64,000 nt of DNA from assembly GCA_002840405.1 (NCBI GenBank), contig PHAR01000001.1, positions 14,384 to 78,383 of the forward strand, written 5' to 3'. This DNA comes from Deltaproteobacteria bacterium HGW-Deltaproteobacteria-8. GTDB lineage: Bacteria > Desulfobacterota > Desulfovibrionia > Desulfovibrionales > Desulfovibrionaceae. Position 1 is the stretch's first letter, and the number at the start of each line of letters is the position of its first letter. Below are positions 27,823-36,075 of this stretch, in pieces. The notes below the pieces were generated by a model. The model did no database searches. It was not told the DNA's origin and saw nothing but the letters and a program-made list of their open reading frames with translations. Both the position numbers and the translations under genes were made by a program.

Positions 27823-28749
27823 ATGCACCCCCTGCGCGCCGTCTGCCTCCTCGGGCCGACCGGGTCCGGCAAGACCGGGGCCGCCTTGGCTCTTGCGCGG
27901 GCCCTTCCCGTCACGGTGGTCAACTACGACTCCCGGCAGGTCTACGCTGACTTTCCCATCATCACGGCCCAGCCGGACGAGCAGGAGCGCGCCGCGTGCC
28001 CGCACGAGCTTTATGGCTTCCTGCCGACTTCTGAGGCCATGACCGCCGCGCGCTTCGCCGAGCTGACCCGGGCCGAGATCACGCGCGCCAGGGAACAGGG
28101 CCGGGTGCCGGTGCTGGTGGGCGGGACCGGGCTGTACCTGCGCGCCCTGGAGCAGGGCCTGGCGGATATTCCGCCCGTGCCGCAGGAGGTGCGGGACTGG
28201 GTGCTGGGGCGCATGGAGCGCGAGGGCTCGGCCGCCCTGCACGCCGATCTGGCCAAGGCCGACCCGCCCACGGCCGCGCGTCTGCACCCCAACGACACCC
28301 AACGCATCAGCAGGGCGCTGGAGGTCTTTCTGGGCACGGGCAGGCCGCTCTCGGCCTGGTTTGCGGACCAGAAGCTCGGACAGACCGGGGTCACGCTGTG
28401 CAAGGTCGGGTTGTCGTACACGCTGCGGGAACTGGAGCCTGGGCTAGAAAAGCGCATCGGCCAGATGCTCGCGCTCGGTGCCGTGGACGAGCTGCGCCGG
28501 GCCTGGGAGGCCACGCCGGAGCGCAGCGCACCCGGATATTCGGGCATCGGTTGCGCCGAACTGCTGGCGCACCTGCTGGACGGCCTGGACCTGGACGAGG
28601 CCTGCGGGCTCTGGTTCCGCAACACGCGTGCCTACGCCAAGCGCCAGCTGACCTGGTTCGCCAAGGAGCAGGACGTGCGCTGGGTCCGGCCCGAGGGGCT
28701 GGGCCGCCTGCCGGAACTGGTGCGCGCCTGGGAGGCCGACACAGCCTGA
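27823..28749 (+). CDS. miaA: tRNA dimethylallyltransferase
   Basis: Adds a dimethylallyl group to A37 of tRNAs that read UNN codons. 308 residues with P-loop LLGPTGSGKTGAALALA, the substrate motifs YDSRQVYADFPI and LVGGTGLYLRAL, and a C-terminal RNTRAYAKRQLTWF. ATG 27823 lies 8 bp after coaD. It ends the rsmD-coaD-miaA operon. Confidence 0.95.
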   Translation: MHPLRAVCLLGPTGSGKTGAALALARALPVTVVNYDSRQVYADFPIITAQPDEQERAACPHELYGFLPTSEAMTAARFAELTRAEITRAREQGRVPVLVGGTGLYLRALEQGLADIPPVPQEVRDWVLGRMEREGSAALHADLAKADPPTAARLHPNDTQRISRALEVFLGTGRPLSAWFADQKLGQTGVTLCKVGLSYTLRELEPGLEKRIGQMLALGAVDELRRAWEATPERSAPGYSGIGCAELLAHLLDGLDLDEACGLWFRNTRAYAKRQLTWFAKEQDVRWVRPEGLGRLPELVRAWEADTA

Positions 28750-28765
28750 GCGCCCTTGCGGGCCG

Positions 28766-29959
28766 CTAGCCCCGCGCAAAAACCCCCTCAAAAATGGCGC
28801 GCACGTCGGCCTCACCCATGGCCACCGGCGTGTTCACGAAATGGCGCATGCCGGTCAGCTTCATGGCTTCTTCAACGAACTGCGGGATAGACTCCTCGGA
28901 AAAACCGAAGTCCTCCGGACGCATGTCCGCCAGGCCCACGGCCTCAAGCAGGGCCTCCAGGGCGATGAGGAAGGGATGCTCGTCCTCCTCGTCGTCTCCG
29001 CCCGCGCCGAAGCCCATGGCCACGGCCAGATTCAGCAGCCGGTCGCTGGTCTCCTCGTCCCCCTCGGCAAGTTCGATGAGCCGGCTGAAATAGGGCCGGC
29101 AGAGCAGCACCAGGCCGGCCCCGTGCTGGGACTCGTGGTTGAAGCCGCTGAAGGAGTATTCCAGGGCGTGCTGGGAGATGGGCGAGGACAGGGTCAGGCT
29201 CATGCCTGCCGCAGTGCTGGCCCAGGCCATGGCCGTGCGCGCGTTCAGGTCGTCGCCGTTGTCCACGGCCGCGGGCAGAAAACGCGTGGCCAGGTGCGCG
29301 GCCTCCAGGCAGAGCATGTCGCTCAGGGGCTGCCGGGCCTTGGAAAGGAAGCACTCCACAGCGTGGAAGAACACGTCCATGCCGGTGATGGCCGTGAGAC
29401 GCGGCGGCATGCTGCGAGTCAGCTCCGGGTCCACGATGGACAGGGCCGGGTAGAAGCTCGCGTGCATGAACCCGCGCTTGCCCTCAGGTCCGCAGAGCAT
29501 GGCCACGTTGTTGGCCTCGGTGCCGGTGCCAGCGGTGGTGGGGATGGCCACCAGGGGCAGCCCCTTCACGTCCTTGTACTTCTGGCTGGCCATGCTGTCC
29601 CAGAACGGTCCCTCAGCCGCGGCGGCCAGGGCAATGCACTTGGCCGTGTCGATGGCGCTGCCTCCGCCCAGGCCCACGATGAAGTCCACGCCCAGCTCCC
29701 TGGCCTTGGCCGCTGCGGCGTCCACATCCTCGGTGCGGGGGTTGGTGCGCACGCCGTCGAAGACCACGCTCTTGACTCCGTGCTCGGTGAGCAGCCCTTG
29801 CACCCGCGCCAGATAGCCCTGGCGCAGGATGTTTCCGCTGGCGCCGATGACGATCATGGCCTGCTTGCCCTGGGGCAGGTGGGGCGTGGATGCGAGCTCA
29901 TTGAGCCTGCCGGGGCCGAGGGTGAGAGTGGTGGGCAGGCTGAGGGTGAACGAGAGCAT
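28766..29959 (-). CDS. Iron-containing alcohol dehydrogenase
   Basis: 397 residues of the group III Fe-ADH family: NAD-binding GLGGGSAIDTAK near 97-108, IPTTAGTGTEANNVA, and His-rich metal-binding segments (DVFFHAVECF, SQHALEYSFSGFNHESQHGAG). It probably interconverts an alcohol and aldehyde with NAD(H), as in ethanol metabolism of Desulfovibrio. It follows dsbD by 10 bp; the dsbD stop codon is part of the TAGGAGG ribosome site used here. The substrate is unknown. Confidence 0.92.
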   Translation of the reverse strand: MLSFTLSLPTTLTLGPGRLNELASTPHLPQGKQAMIVIGASGNILRQGYLARVQGLLTEHGVKSVVFDGVRTNPRTEDVDAAAAKARELGVDFIVGLGGGSAIDTAKCIALAAAAEGPFWDSMASQKYKDVKGLPLVAIPTTAGTGTEANNVAMLCGPEGKRGFMHASFYPALSIVDPELTRSMPPRLTAITGMDVFFHAVECFLSKARQPLSDMLCLEAAHLATRFLPAAVDNGDDLNARTAMAWASTAAGMSLTLSSPISQHALEYSFSGFNHESQHGAGLVLLCRPYFSRLIELAEGDEETSDRLLNLAVAMGFGAGGDDEEDEHPFLIALEALLEAVGLADMRPEDFGFSEESIPQFVEEAMKLTGMRHFVNTPVAMGEADVRAIFEGVFARG

Positions 29960-29969
29960 GTGATGCCTC

Positions 29970-31829
29970 CTAGTGCTTCGCGGCCTCGGCCACGGCGTCT
30001 CTGAGTTGCTGGGGGGTGAACAGGTCGCGCAGAACCACGGGTTCCTGCGGGGTATTTTTGGGGAAGATGGCCAGAAGCGGGATGCTCTTGCTGCCCAGGG
30101 CGGTCAGCAGGGCCTCGGCCTCGGGGTTGCGCTCCGTGAGGTCGGCCTTCATGATCCTGAGGCCATACGCGTCCTTGAGCTCCTGCATGCGCTCGGGCGT
30201 CAGGTTGGTCTGCTCCAGCACTTTGCAGGTGGGGCACCAGTCAGCCGTGAAGTCCACCAGCACCAGCTCCGTGCCGAGCAGGGACGTGAGCGCCTGCGGG
30301 GTGTAGCGCTCCCATTGCGTCTTGACCCTGGGCTGCAGGACCCAGTAGGCGCTAAACGCGATGAGCAGCACGGCCAGGAGCTTGAGCGCCAGGGCTCGCT
30401 TGGTGTCGAAACCCGGACCGGCCAAGCCCCAGAAGGTGCAGGACACGGCCGTGATCAACAGCAGGATGAGCGTGGACACGAGCATGGACTCGGGCAGGAT
30501 GTTCAGGAGATAGATGCAGGTGCCCAGAAGGAACAGGGCCACCAGACGCTCCACATGCCCGGTCCAGGGGCCGGGTTTGGGGGTGAAGCGGACCATTGCC
30601 GGGAACGCGCAGATGAGCAGGTAGGGCGCGGCCATGCCCAGGCCCACGCTCAAGAGCACGGTGGTGATGACAAAGGGCGGCTGCAACAGCGCCCAGCCCA
30701 GCACCCCGCCCAGAAACGGCCCGCTGCAGGGCGTGGCCAGAAGCGTGGTCAGCATGCCTGTGAAGAACGATTGCAGCTTGGGGTGCGTGGTCATCTGGTC
30801 GAACTTGAGGTCGATGACCGGCAGGGTGAACACGCCGAGCAGGCTTAGGCTCAGGGCGAAGACGATGACCGTGAGCCCCAGGATAACGCTGGGCTGCTGA
30901 AAGAGCTGGCCCCAGGCCAGATCCGTGAAGCCGAAGAGCGCGGCCAGGAACATGAAGTAGGTCAGCGCGCCGAGTGCCAGGAACATGAAGTGCTCACGGA
31001 TCTTGCTGCGGCGCTGGGCCTCGTTGGCGCTCGCGCCGCCTGCCAGGAGCTGGGACAGTTTTATGCTGATCACCGGCAGGGCGCAGGGCATGAAGTTCAA
31101 CACGAACCCGGCCAGCAGACCAAGCAGGATGGCCTTGGCCAGCCCGCCGACCTCAAGCCCTGGCTGCAGGTAGCGCGGCTTGAGGCCTTGCCACTGGCCT
31201 GCGAGGTTCGGTGCCGGTGCCGCTTCTGGCGTCAACGCCGGGGAGGTGGGCGCCTTTTCTTTCGCCGGGCCTTTCAGGGTGGTCAGGAGCGCCGGCCACC
31301 AGGGCTCTTTCAGAGCCTCGGGCAGGGGGGCCGCGGCGGATATGACGAAGCGCAGGTCGAACTGGGTCGGCAGGCACTTGTCCTTGGTGCACAACAGCAG
31401 GTTCAGATTGGCCGTGATGGTCTGGGGCAGGGCGGTGCCCTCGGGCAAGGGCAGGAAGATGGGCGTGCGGCCAAGGTAGGCGTTCACCGTCACAGTGGGA
31501 TCAAAGGGGTCCTGCTTGGGGTGCCCGGGCGGGTAGTAGGCCGTGAGCAGGGTCTTGCCCCCGTCCAGGCTGGCGGTCAGGCGCGTGGGCTTGCCAAAGC
31601 CGCCGGGATCATCTGCATAGGTGTACCACCCGGCGTCGGGCTCGATGAACAAGACGGCCAGGTGCGAGGCCGTGAGCCCGGACTGGGCGCGGGCTTCCTG
31701 TCCCAGGCTGAATGTTTGCCACTGGGTGGACATCGGGTAGTCGCCATGACGCTCTTGGCCTACTGCGGCAACGGCTGACAAGCTCACAAGGAGAATCGTC
31801 ATGAGGACTGAGCGAAATATTTTTTGCAT
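29970..31829 (-). CDS. dsbD: Thiol:disulfide interchange protein DsbD
   Basis: Carries electrons from cytoplasmic thioredoxin across the inner membrane to periplasmic thiol proteins. 619 residues: signal peptide 1-24, N-terminal periplasmic domain with the Cys pair in LLLCTKDKCLP, about eight membrane segments with the paired Cys NFMPCALPV and LATPCSGPF, and a C-terminal thioredoxin domain with ADWCPTCK. All six functional Cys are present. First gene of a two-gene unit with the alcohol dehydrogenase. Confidence 0.94.
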   Translation of the reverse strand: MQKIFRSVLMTILLVSLSAVAAVGQERHGDYPMSTQWQTFSLGQEARAQSGLTASHLAVLFIEPDAGWYTYADDPGGFGKPTRLTASLDGGKTLLTAYYPPGHPKQDPFDPTVTVNAYLGRTPIFLPLPEGTALPQTITANLNLLLCTKDKCLPTQFDLRFVISAAAPLPEALKEPWWPALLTTLKGPAKEKAPTSPALTPEAAPAPNLAGQWQGLKPRYLQPGLEVGGLAKAILLGLLAGFVLNFMPCALPVISIKLSQLLAGGASANEAQRRSKIREHFMFLALGALTYFMFLAALFGFTDLAWGQLFQQPSVILGLTVIVFALSLSLLGVFTLPVIDLKFDQMTTHPKLQSFFTGMLTTLLATPCSGPFLGGVLGWALLQPPFVITTVLLSVGLGMAAPYLLICAFPAMVRFTPKPGPWTGHVERLVALFLLGTCIYLLNILPESMLVSTLILLLITAVSCTFWGLAGPGFDTKRALALKLLAVLLIAFSAYWVLQPRVKTQWERYTPQALTSLLGTELVLVDFTADWCPTCKVLEQTNLTPERMQELKDAYGLRIMKADLTERNPEAEALLTALGSKSIPLLAIFPKNTPQEPVVLRDLFTPQQLRDAVAEAAKH

Positions 31830-31917
31830 CTATTTTTCCAGCTTCAAAGATTTTGGGTTGACATGAGTTGCCACGCCGTTTAAACGCTTCTTCGCCGCAA
31901 CGAAACGCGGCGCACGT

Positions 31918-31993
31918 GGGTCACTAGCTCAATTGGTAGAGCAGCGGACTCTTAATCCGGAGGTTCAAGGTTCGATTCCTTGGTGACCCACCA
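31918..31993 (+). tRNA. tRNA-Lys (anticodon CTT)
   Basis: A 76-nt cloverleaf with GGGTCAC/GTGACCC acceptor stem, anticodon loop ACTCTTAAT and encoded CCA. Confidence 0.97.
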
Positions 31994-32005
31994 CGTAAGA
32001 CCTCA

Positions 32006-32035
32006 AAAAGCCGCTTCCACCTGGGAGCGGCTTTT
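32006..32035 (+). terminator. Rho-independent terminator after tRNA-Lys
   Basis: AAAAGCCGCT pairs with AGCGGCTTTT around a 10-base loop that can extend the stem, followed by a T-rich stretch. From here to 32300 I see only the leader of the DUF47 gene. Confidence 0.88.
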
Positions 32036-32300
32036 CTCTTTGCACCGGCATGGCTTGCCGGGAAGAGGGGCCAGGCGTGGCGCAACGCGAACGCCAAGGG
32101 GGACTGTGCATGGATCATTTGCTAATACTGCGCAATTCGGCCAGGGCTGTCAAGAAATGCCACCTCTGGCGAGGATCTGCCCTCAGGTTAGTGCTTGGCA
32201 GAACCTTTGCGGCGGGATAGATTGCCAGGACGAAACGCGCAGAGCACATACGCGCTCGGCCGGACCGGAACGCTGACCACGCCTGCCAAAAGGAGAGTCC

Positions 32301-32930
32301 ATGGGCTTCAGCTTTTTCCCCAAGGAAATTCAGTTCTTTGATCTCTTCACTGAACAGTACGGCAAGCTCTCCGAGGCTGTGACCGCCCTGAACTGCATCT
32401 TCCAGGAATTCACGGACTGCGAGAACAAGTGCAAGACCATCAACCTCATCGAAGAGGCTGGCAACACCATTTCGCGCAACATCTCCAAGCAGCTTTCCCT
32501 GACCTTCATCACGCCCATTGACCGCGAAGACATCCACGACATCAATATCGCCCAGGAAGACCTGCTGAACCTCATCAAGGCCATCAGCACGCGCATCGGG
32601 CTCTATGACTTCACCGTTCTCAAGTTCCCCTCCAAGCGGCTCGTCAAGAACCTCTCCATGATGGTGGAGGAGGGCGGCCGCATGATCCAGCGCCTGCGTG
32701 AACGCAAGTCCGTCGAGGAGAACGCCAAGAAGGTCAAGTCGCTCAAGTACGAGTGCGAGATGATCCTGCTGGTGGCACTGGGCGAGGTTTACGACCTGAA
32801 GGTCCAGGGATTCGACACGGTGATGGACATCGTCAAATGGACGCACATCTATGACCGCATCGAACAGGCCGTGAACCAGGCCGAGCGCCTGGCCGACATC
32901 ATCGAAGGCGTGGTGCTGAAAAATGCCTGA
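32301..32930 (+). CDS. DUF47 / PhoU-like Pit accessory protein
   Basis: 209 residues, all helical, matching the DUF47 family of PhoU-like proteins that are encoded next to Pit phosphate transporters and are thought to control them. Typical features are an N-terminal FFDLF, acidic metal-binding helices (FTPIDREDIHDI-like segment ITPIDREDIHDINI) and a C-terminal DRIEQAVNQAERLADIIEG. AAAAGGAGAG precedes the ATG. It overlaps the Pit gene by 8 bp. Confidence 0.93.
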   Translation: MGFSFFPKEIQFFDLFTEQYGKLSEAVTALNCIFQEFTDCENKCKTINLIEEAGNTISRNISKQLSLTFITPIDREDIHDINIAQEDLLNLIKAISTRIGLYDFTVLKFPSKRLVKNLSMMVEEGGRMIQRLRERKSVEENAKKVKSLKYECEMILLVALGEVYDLKVQGFDTVMDIVKWTHIYDRIEQAVNQAERLADIIEGVVLKNA

Positions 32931-33933
32931 TGTCCCCCTGCTGCTGGTGGCCATCGTGGCCGTGGCCCTGTTCTTCGACTACACCAACGGGGCCCACGAC
33001 AGCGCCAACGCCATCGCCACCATCGTCTCCACCAAGGTGCTTTCGCCCAAGGTTGCCGTGGTCATGGCCGCTGCGCTCAACTTCGCGGGCGCGTTCATGG
33101 GCGACCAGGTGGCCAAGACCATCAGCAACGGCATCGTCAACGCCGACATGGTCTCGGGTTCCCAGGCCCTGGTGCTGGCGGCGCTGCTCGGGGCCATCTT
33201 CTGGAACGTGCTGACCTGGTACCTGGGCCTGCCCTCGTCTTCGTCCCACGCCCTCATCGGCGGCCTCATGGGCTCGGCCGTCTGCTACGGCGGGTTCGGC
33301 GCCCTGAACTACATGTCCATCGCGAAAAAGGTTCTCCTGCCCCTGGTGCTCTCGCCCATGGGCGGCTTCTTTGGCGGCTACCTGATCATGGTCCTGCTCA
33401 CCTGGATGTTCCGGAACCACAAGCCGCGCAAGGTCAACGGCCTGTTCCGCAAGTTGCAGATAGTATCCTCGGGCTTCATGGCCATCAGCCACGGCCAGAA
33501 CGACGCTCAGAAGACCATGGGCATCATCACCCTGGCCCTGTTCATCTTCCACATGATACCCGGCACCGAGATTCCCGTCTGGGTCAAGATCGGCTGCGCG
33601 CTGGCCATGGGCCTGGGCACAGCCACGGGCGGCTGGAAGATCGTCAAGACCATGGGCCACAAGATCTTCAAGCTCGAACCCATCCACGGCTGCGCGGCCG
33701 AGACCGCCGCCGCCCTCGTCATCACCGGGGCCAGCCATTTCGGCGCGCCCATCAGCACCACCCACGTCATTTCCACCTCGGTCCTTGGCGTTGGCGCGAG
33801 CAAGCGCCTCTCGGCCGTACGCTGGGGCGTGGCCGGGAACATGGTCCTGGCCTGGATCATCACCATCCCGGCCTCGGCGTTGGTGGCGGCCCTGTCCTTC
33901 TACGCCCTGAAATTCATCGGCGTGATCAACTAG
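32923..33933 (+). CDS. pit: Low-affinity inorganic phosphate transporter, Pit family
   Basis: 336-residue inner-membrane carrier with the duplicated PHO4 signature: FDYTNGAHDSANAIATIVST near residue 18 and GQNDAQKTMGI near 190. About ten membrane segments. It probably imports metal-phosphate complexes with protons. The overlap with DUF47 implies coupled expression. Confidence 0.94.
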   Translation: MPDVPLLLVAIVAVALFFDYTNGAHDSANAIATIVSTKVLSPKVAVVMAAALNFAGAFMGDQVAKTISNGIVNADMVSGSQALVLAALLGAIFWNVLTWYLGLPSSSSHALIGGLMGSAVCYGGFGALNYMSIAKKVLLPLVLSPMGGFFGGYLIMVLLTWMFRNHKPRKVNGLFRKLQIVSSGFMAISHGQNDAQKTMGIITLALFIFHMIPGTEIPVWVKIGCALAMGLGTATGGWKIVKTMGHKIFKLEPIHGCAAETAAALVITGASHFGAPISTTHVISTSVLGVGASKRLSAVRWGVAGNMVLAWIITIPASALVAALSFYALKFIGVIN

Positions 33934-34059
33934 CCGAACCGCCTTCCCGACGTATACTCAGGCCCGATATCCGGCATCGAAAACACCGATTCACTCTCTG
34001 TTTGTGCACCATCAAGCGCCCTGCTATGATCACGCTGCAGATTCTTACAGGGAGGCACG

Positions 34060-34812
34060 ATGGAACAGTTACACGAAGGCCTGCGCTCTGGCATCGAGGA
34101 TCAGGTTCTCGAACGCTTCAGCAAGGCTGCCCAAAGCCCTCGTGGGCTCTTTTCCTATCCCACCGGCCGGGAGGGTCTCCTGGCCCTGGCCTATCCATCC
34201 GAGGCGCTCGGCAGCCTGCCTGAGGCCGTCCAGGAGTTCTACTGCGGCGTTGGCAATCCTTTTGCCGCTGGTTTGCCTGGTGCGGGGGAGCAGGTGCTCG
34301 ACGTGGGCTGCGGTGCCGGGGTGGACGCGCTGGTTGCGGCGCGGTTGGTCGGCCCGGAGGGCGGCGTGACCGGCCTTGAGTTCTGCCCGGAGATGCTCAA
34401 GCGCGCTCAGGCCAATGCCGCCCTGTCCGGTGCGGGCAACGTGCGCTTCCTGCCTGGCGGAGCGGAAAACCTGCCTGTTGCGGATTCCAGTTTTGACCTG
34501 CTTCTCTCGAACGGCGTGTACAATCTGGTCCTGCTCAAGCGCCAGGCTTTGGCCGAGGCGTATCGAGCGCTGCGGCCTGGCGGAAGGCTCCAGGTGGCGG
34601 ACCAGATCCGGGAGGACGAGGCATCGCCTCAGTCCTGTCCGCTTGGGGCCATGGACTGGGCAGGCTGACGTGACGGCGCTGTTCCGGGAAAGGTTTTCCT
34701 GGAGATGATCAAGTCCGCCGGGTTCATTGAGCCCAGGCTGCTGCACCGGACCGGCTTCAAGAGTTCTCCGGTGACCATCGGCGCTGTTTTCAGCGCGCGC
34801 AAGCCAGTCTGA
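34060..34812 (+). CDS. ArsM-like SAM methyltransferase, candidate selenoprotein (in-frame TGA)
   Basis: Class I methyltransferase: SAM motif VLDVGCGAGVDALVAAR near residue 80, GLEFCPEML, and SNGVYNL near 150. The frame from ATG 34060 (GGGAGG upstream) reaches TGA at 34666-34668 (codon 203) and then stays open to 34812, giving RDGAVPGKVFLEMIKSAGF and a good C-terminus. The local pattern W-A-G-[TGA]-R-D-G-A matches the W-x-x-C-x-x-G-A of ArsM/AS3MT, whose Cys binds arsenic, so Sec would replace a catalytic Cys. A SECIS-like hairpin follows. The ArsM Cys in SNCVINL is Gly here, so the substrate may not be arsenite. The alternative is a truncated 202-residue protein. Confidence 0.75.
34666..34702 (+). 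promoter_or_regulatory. UGA codon and SECIS-like hairpin of the methyltransferase gene
   Basis: Counting from the base after TGA, nucleotides 16-23 (CCGGGAAA) pair fully with 27-34 (TTTCCTGG; one G-U) around a GGT triloop at 24-26. Stem length, loop size, GG loop start and distance from UGA are the same as in fdnG (4527-4563). Confidence 0.7.
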
Positions 34813-34846
34813 ACGCACCGGTTTCAGCCCTGTTCCGGTTCTTTGC

Positions 34847-34880
34847 TTGACACATGAACTCTGTGGGTTCATGCTAATAT
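34847..34880 (+). promoter_or_regulatory. Putative promoter with 7-bp inverted repeat upstream of receiver-PP2C gene
   Basis: A TTGACA box at 34847 is followed directly by the inverted repeat CATGAAC-N7-GTTCATG (34853-34873) and an AT-rich TAATAT (34875-34880). The box spacing is too long for a standard promoter as read, so the exact -10 is uncertain. The repeat looks like an operator. Confidence 0.4.
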
Positions 34881-34956
34881 TATTGGAGAAGGTTGAGCTT
34901 TCGTCCGATTAAATTGGGTCGGCGGGTCTTCTTGCGTATAGCTGGAGCACAGGGGC

Positions 34957-36075
34957 ATGGAGCAGAAGCTGGGCAAAGTGCTGGTGGTGGACGACGAGGT
35001 TGTCAACGTGGTCGTGCTCCGGGGCATCCTGAGCCACGCCGGGTACGAGGTATTGAGCGCCACGAACGGCCCCGCCGCCATGACCCTGGCCACGGCCCAG
35101 CGTCCGGACATGATCCTGCTGGACGTGATGATGCCGGGCGAGTCGGGGTTTGATGTCTGCAAACGGCTCAAAAACGAGCCCTCAACCGCCCATGTGCCCA
35201 TCATCTTCGTCACCAGCCTTTCAGATGTCTCGCAAAAGCTCACCGGGCTGGAGCTTGGCGCGGTGGACTACATCACCAAGCCCTTCTTCGCGCCGGAGGT
35301 CGTGGCCCGCGTCCGCTCGCATATGGATTTCCAGCGCCTCCAGGGCGACATCATCCAGGAGCAGGCCAGCCGCCTGGGGCAGATCCAGGCTGCTCAGCGG
35401 GCACTGCTCGTGCGGCCTGAGCAGCTGCCCGGAGCGCACTTTGCCGTGCATTTCGTGCCTGTGCTCGAGGCCGGGGGCGACTTCTACGAGGTGGTGGACT
35501 TCGGCCAGGGCCGGGCCTCCTATTTCGTGGCCGATGTGAGCGGGCATGATCTGGGCGCCTCCTTCATAACCTCCTCGCTCAAGGCCCTGTTCCATCAGCA
35601 CGCCGCGCCGGACCGCCCGCCCGCCGAGACCCTGCGGGCCATGAACCGCATCCTCTGCGCCATCACCCCGGAAGAGCTGTACCTCACGGCCGTGCACCTG
35701 CACGTGGACCGGGTCAGCGGAACGTACGCCCTGAGTTGCGCCGCGCATCCGCCGGTATTGGCCTGCCTGGCTGGACAGCCTCCGTGTTATTTCGACCTCC
35801 CGGGTTCGCCTCTGGGGCTCTTTGACGAGGTGGACTTTGCCAGCATGGAGGGTTGCTTGAGCCCGGGCGACCGCTTCTATCTCTACACGGACGGGCTTGC
35901 CGACGGGGTCAACGGCGGACTGGCGACCTCGCTCAGGTTCCGCAGCCTGCTGGCTGAGGCATGCCAGCGCACGCGGGGCGTCCAGCTTTCCGAGTCTGTC
36001 CGTGATATGGTCACCGAGCTTGTCGGGGAAGCCGCCCTCGGCGACGACGTCGTGCTCCTGGGGGTTGAGGCATGA
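34957..36075 (+). CDS. Response regulator with PP2C/SpoIIE-type serine phosphatase domain (RsbU-like)
   Basis: 372 residues. The receiver domain at 1-125 has DDE near 12-14, Asp56 (ILLDVMMPGESG) and TKPF. A short coiled coil at 130-155 leads to a PP2C domain with EAGGDFYEV near 180, VADVSGHDLGA, LYTDGLADG and a final LGDDVVLL, all metal-binding positions present. It probably dephosphorylates the STAS antagonist encoded next door when phosphorylated by an unlinked kinase. Its stop overlaps the start of the next gene (ATGA). Confidence 0.92.
   Translation: MEQKLGKVLVVDDEVVNVVVLRGILSHAGYEVLSATNGPAAMTLATAQRPDMILLDVMMPGESGFDVCKRLKNEPSTAHVPIIFVTSLSDVSQKLTGLELGAVDYITKPFFAPEVVARVRSHMDFQRLQGDIIQEQASRLGQIQAAQRALLVRPEQLPGAHFAVHFVPVLEAGGDFYEVVDFGQGRASYFVADVSGHDLGASFITSSLKALFHQHAAPDRPPAETLRAMNRILCAITPEELYLTAVHLHVDRVSGTYALSCAAHPPVLACLAGQPPCYFDLPGSPLGLFDEVDFASMEGCLSPGDRFYLYTDGLADGVNGGLATSLRFRSLLAEACQRTRGVQLSESVRDMVTELVGEAALGDDVVLLGVEA

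Noticed and set aside
34666-34668. Reading the methyltransferase TGA as a frameshift site
   Set aside because: Upstream and downstream parts are in the same frame; no base gain or loss is needed, so read-through is the simpler explanation.
34069-34872. Minus-strand frame of 267 codons opposite the methyltransferase gene
   Set aside because: Composition and lack of motifs mark it as a shadow; the plus strand carries clear SAM-binding motifs.
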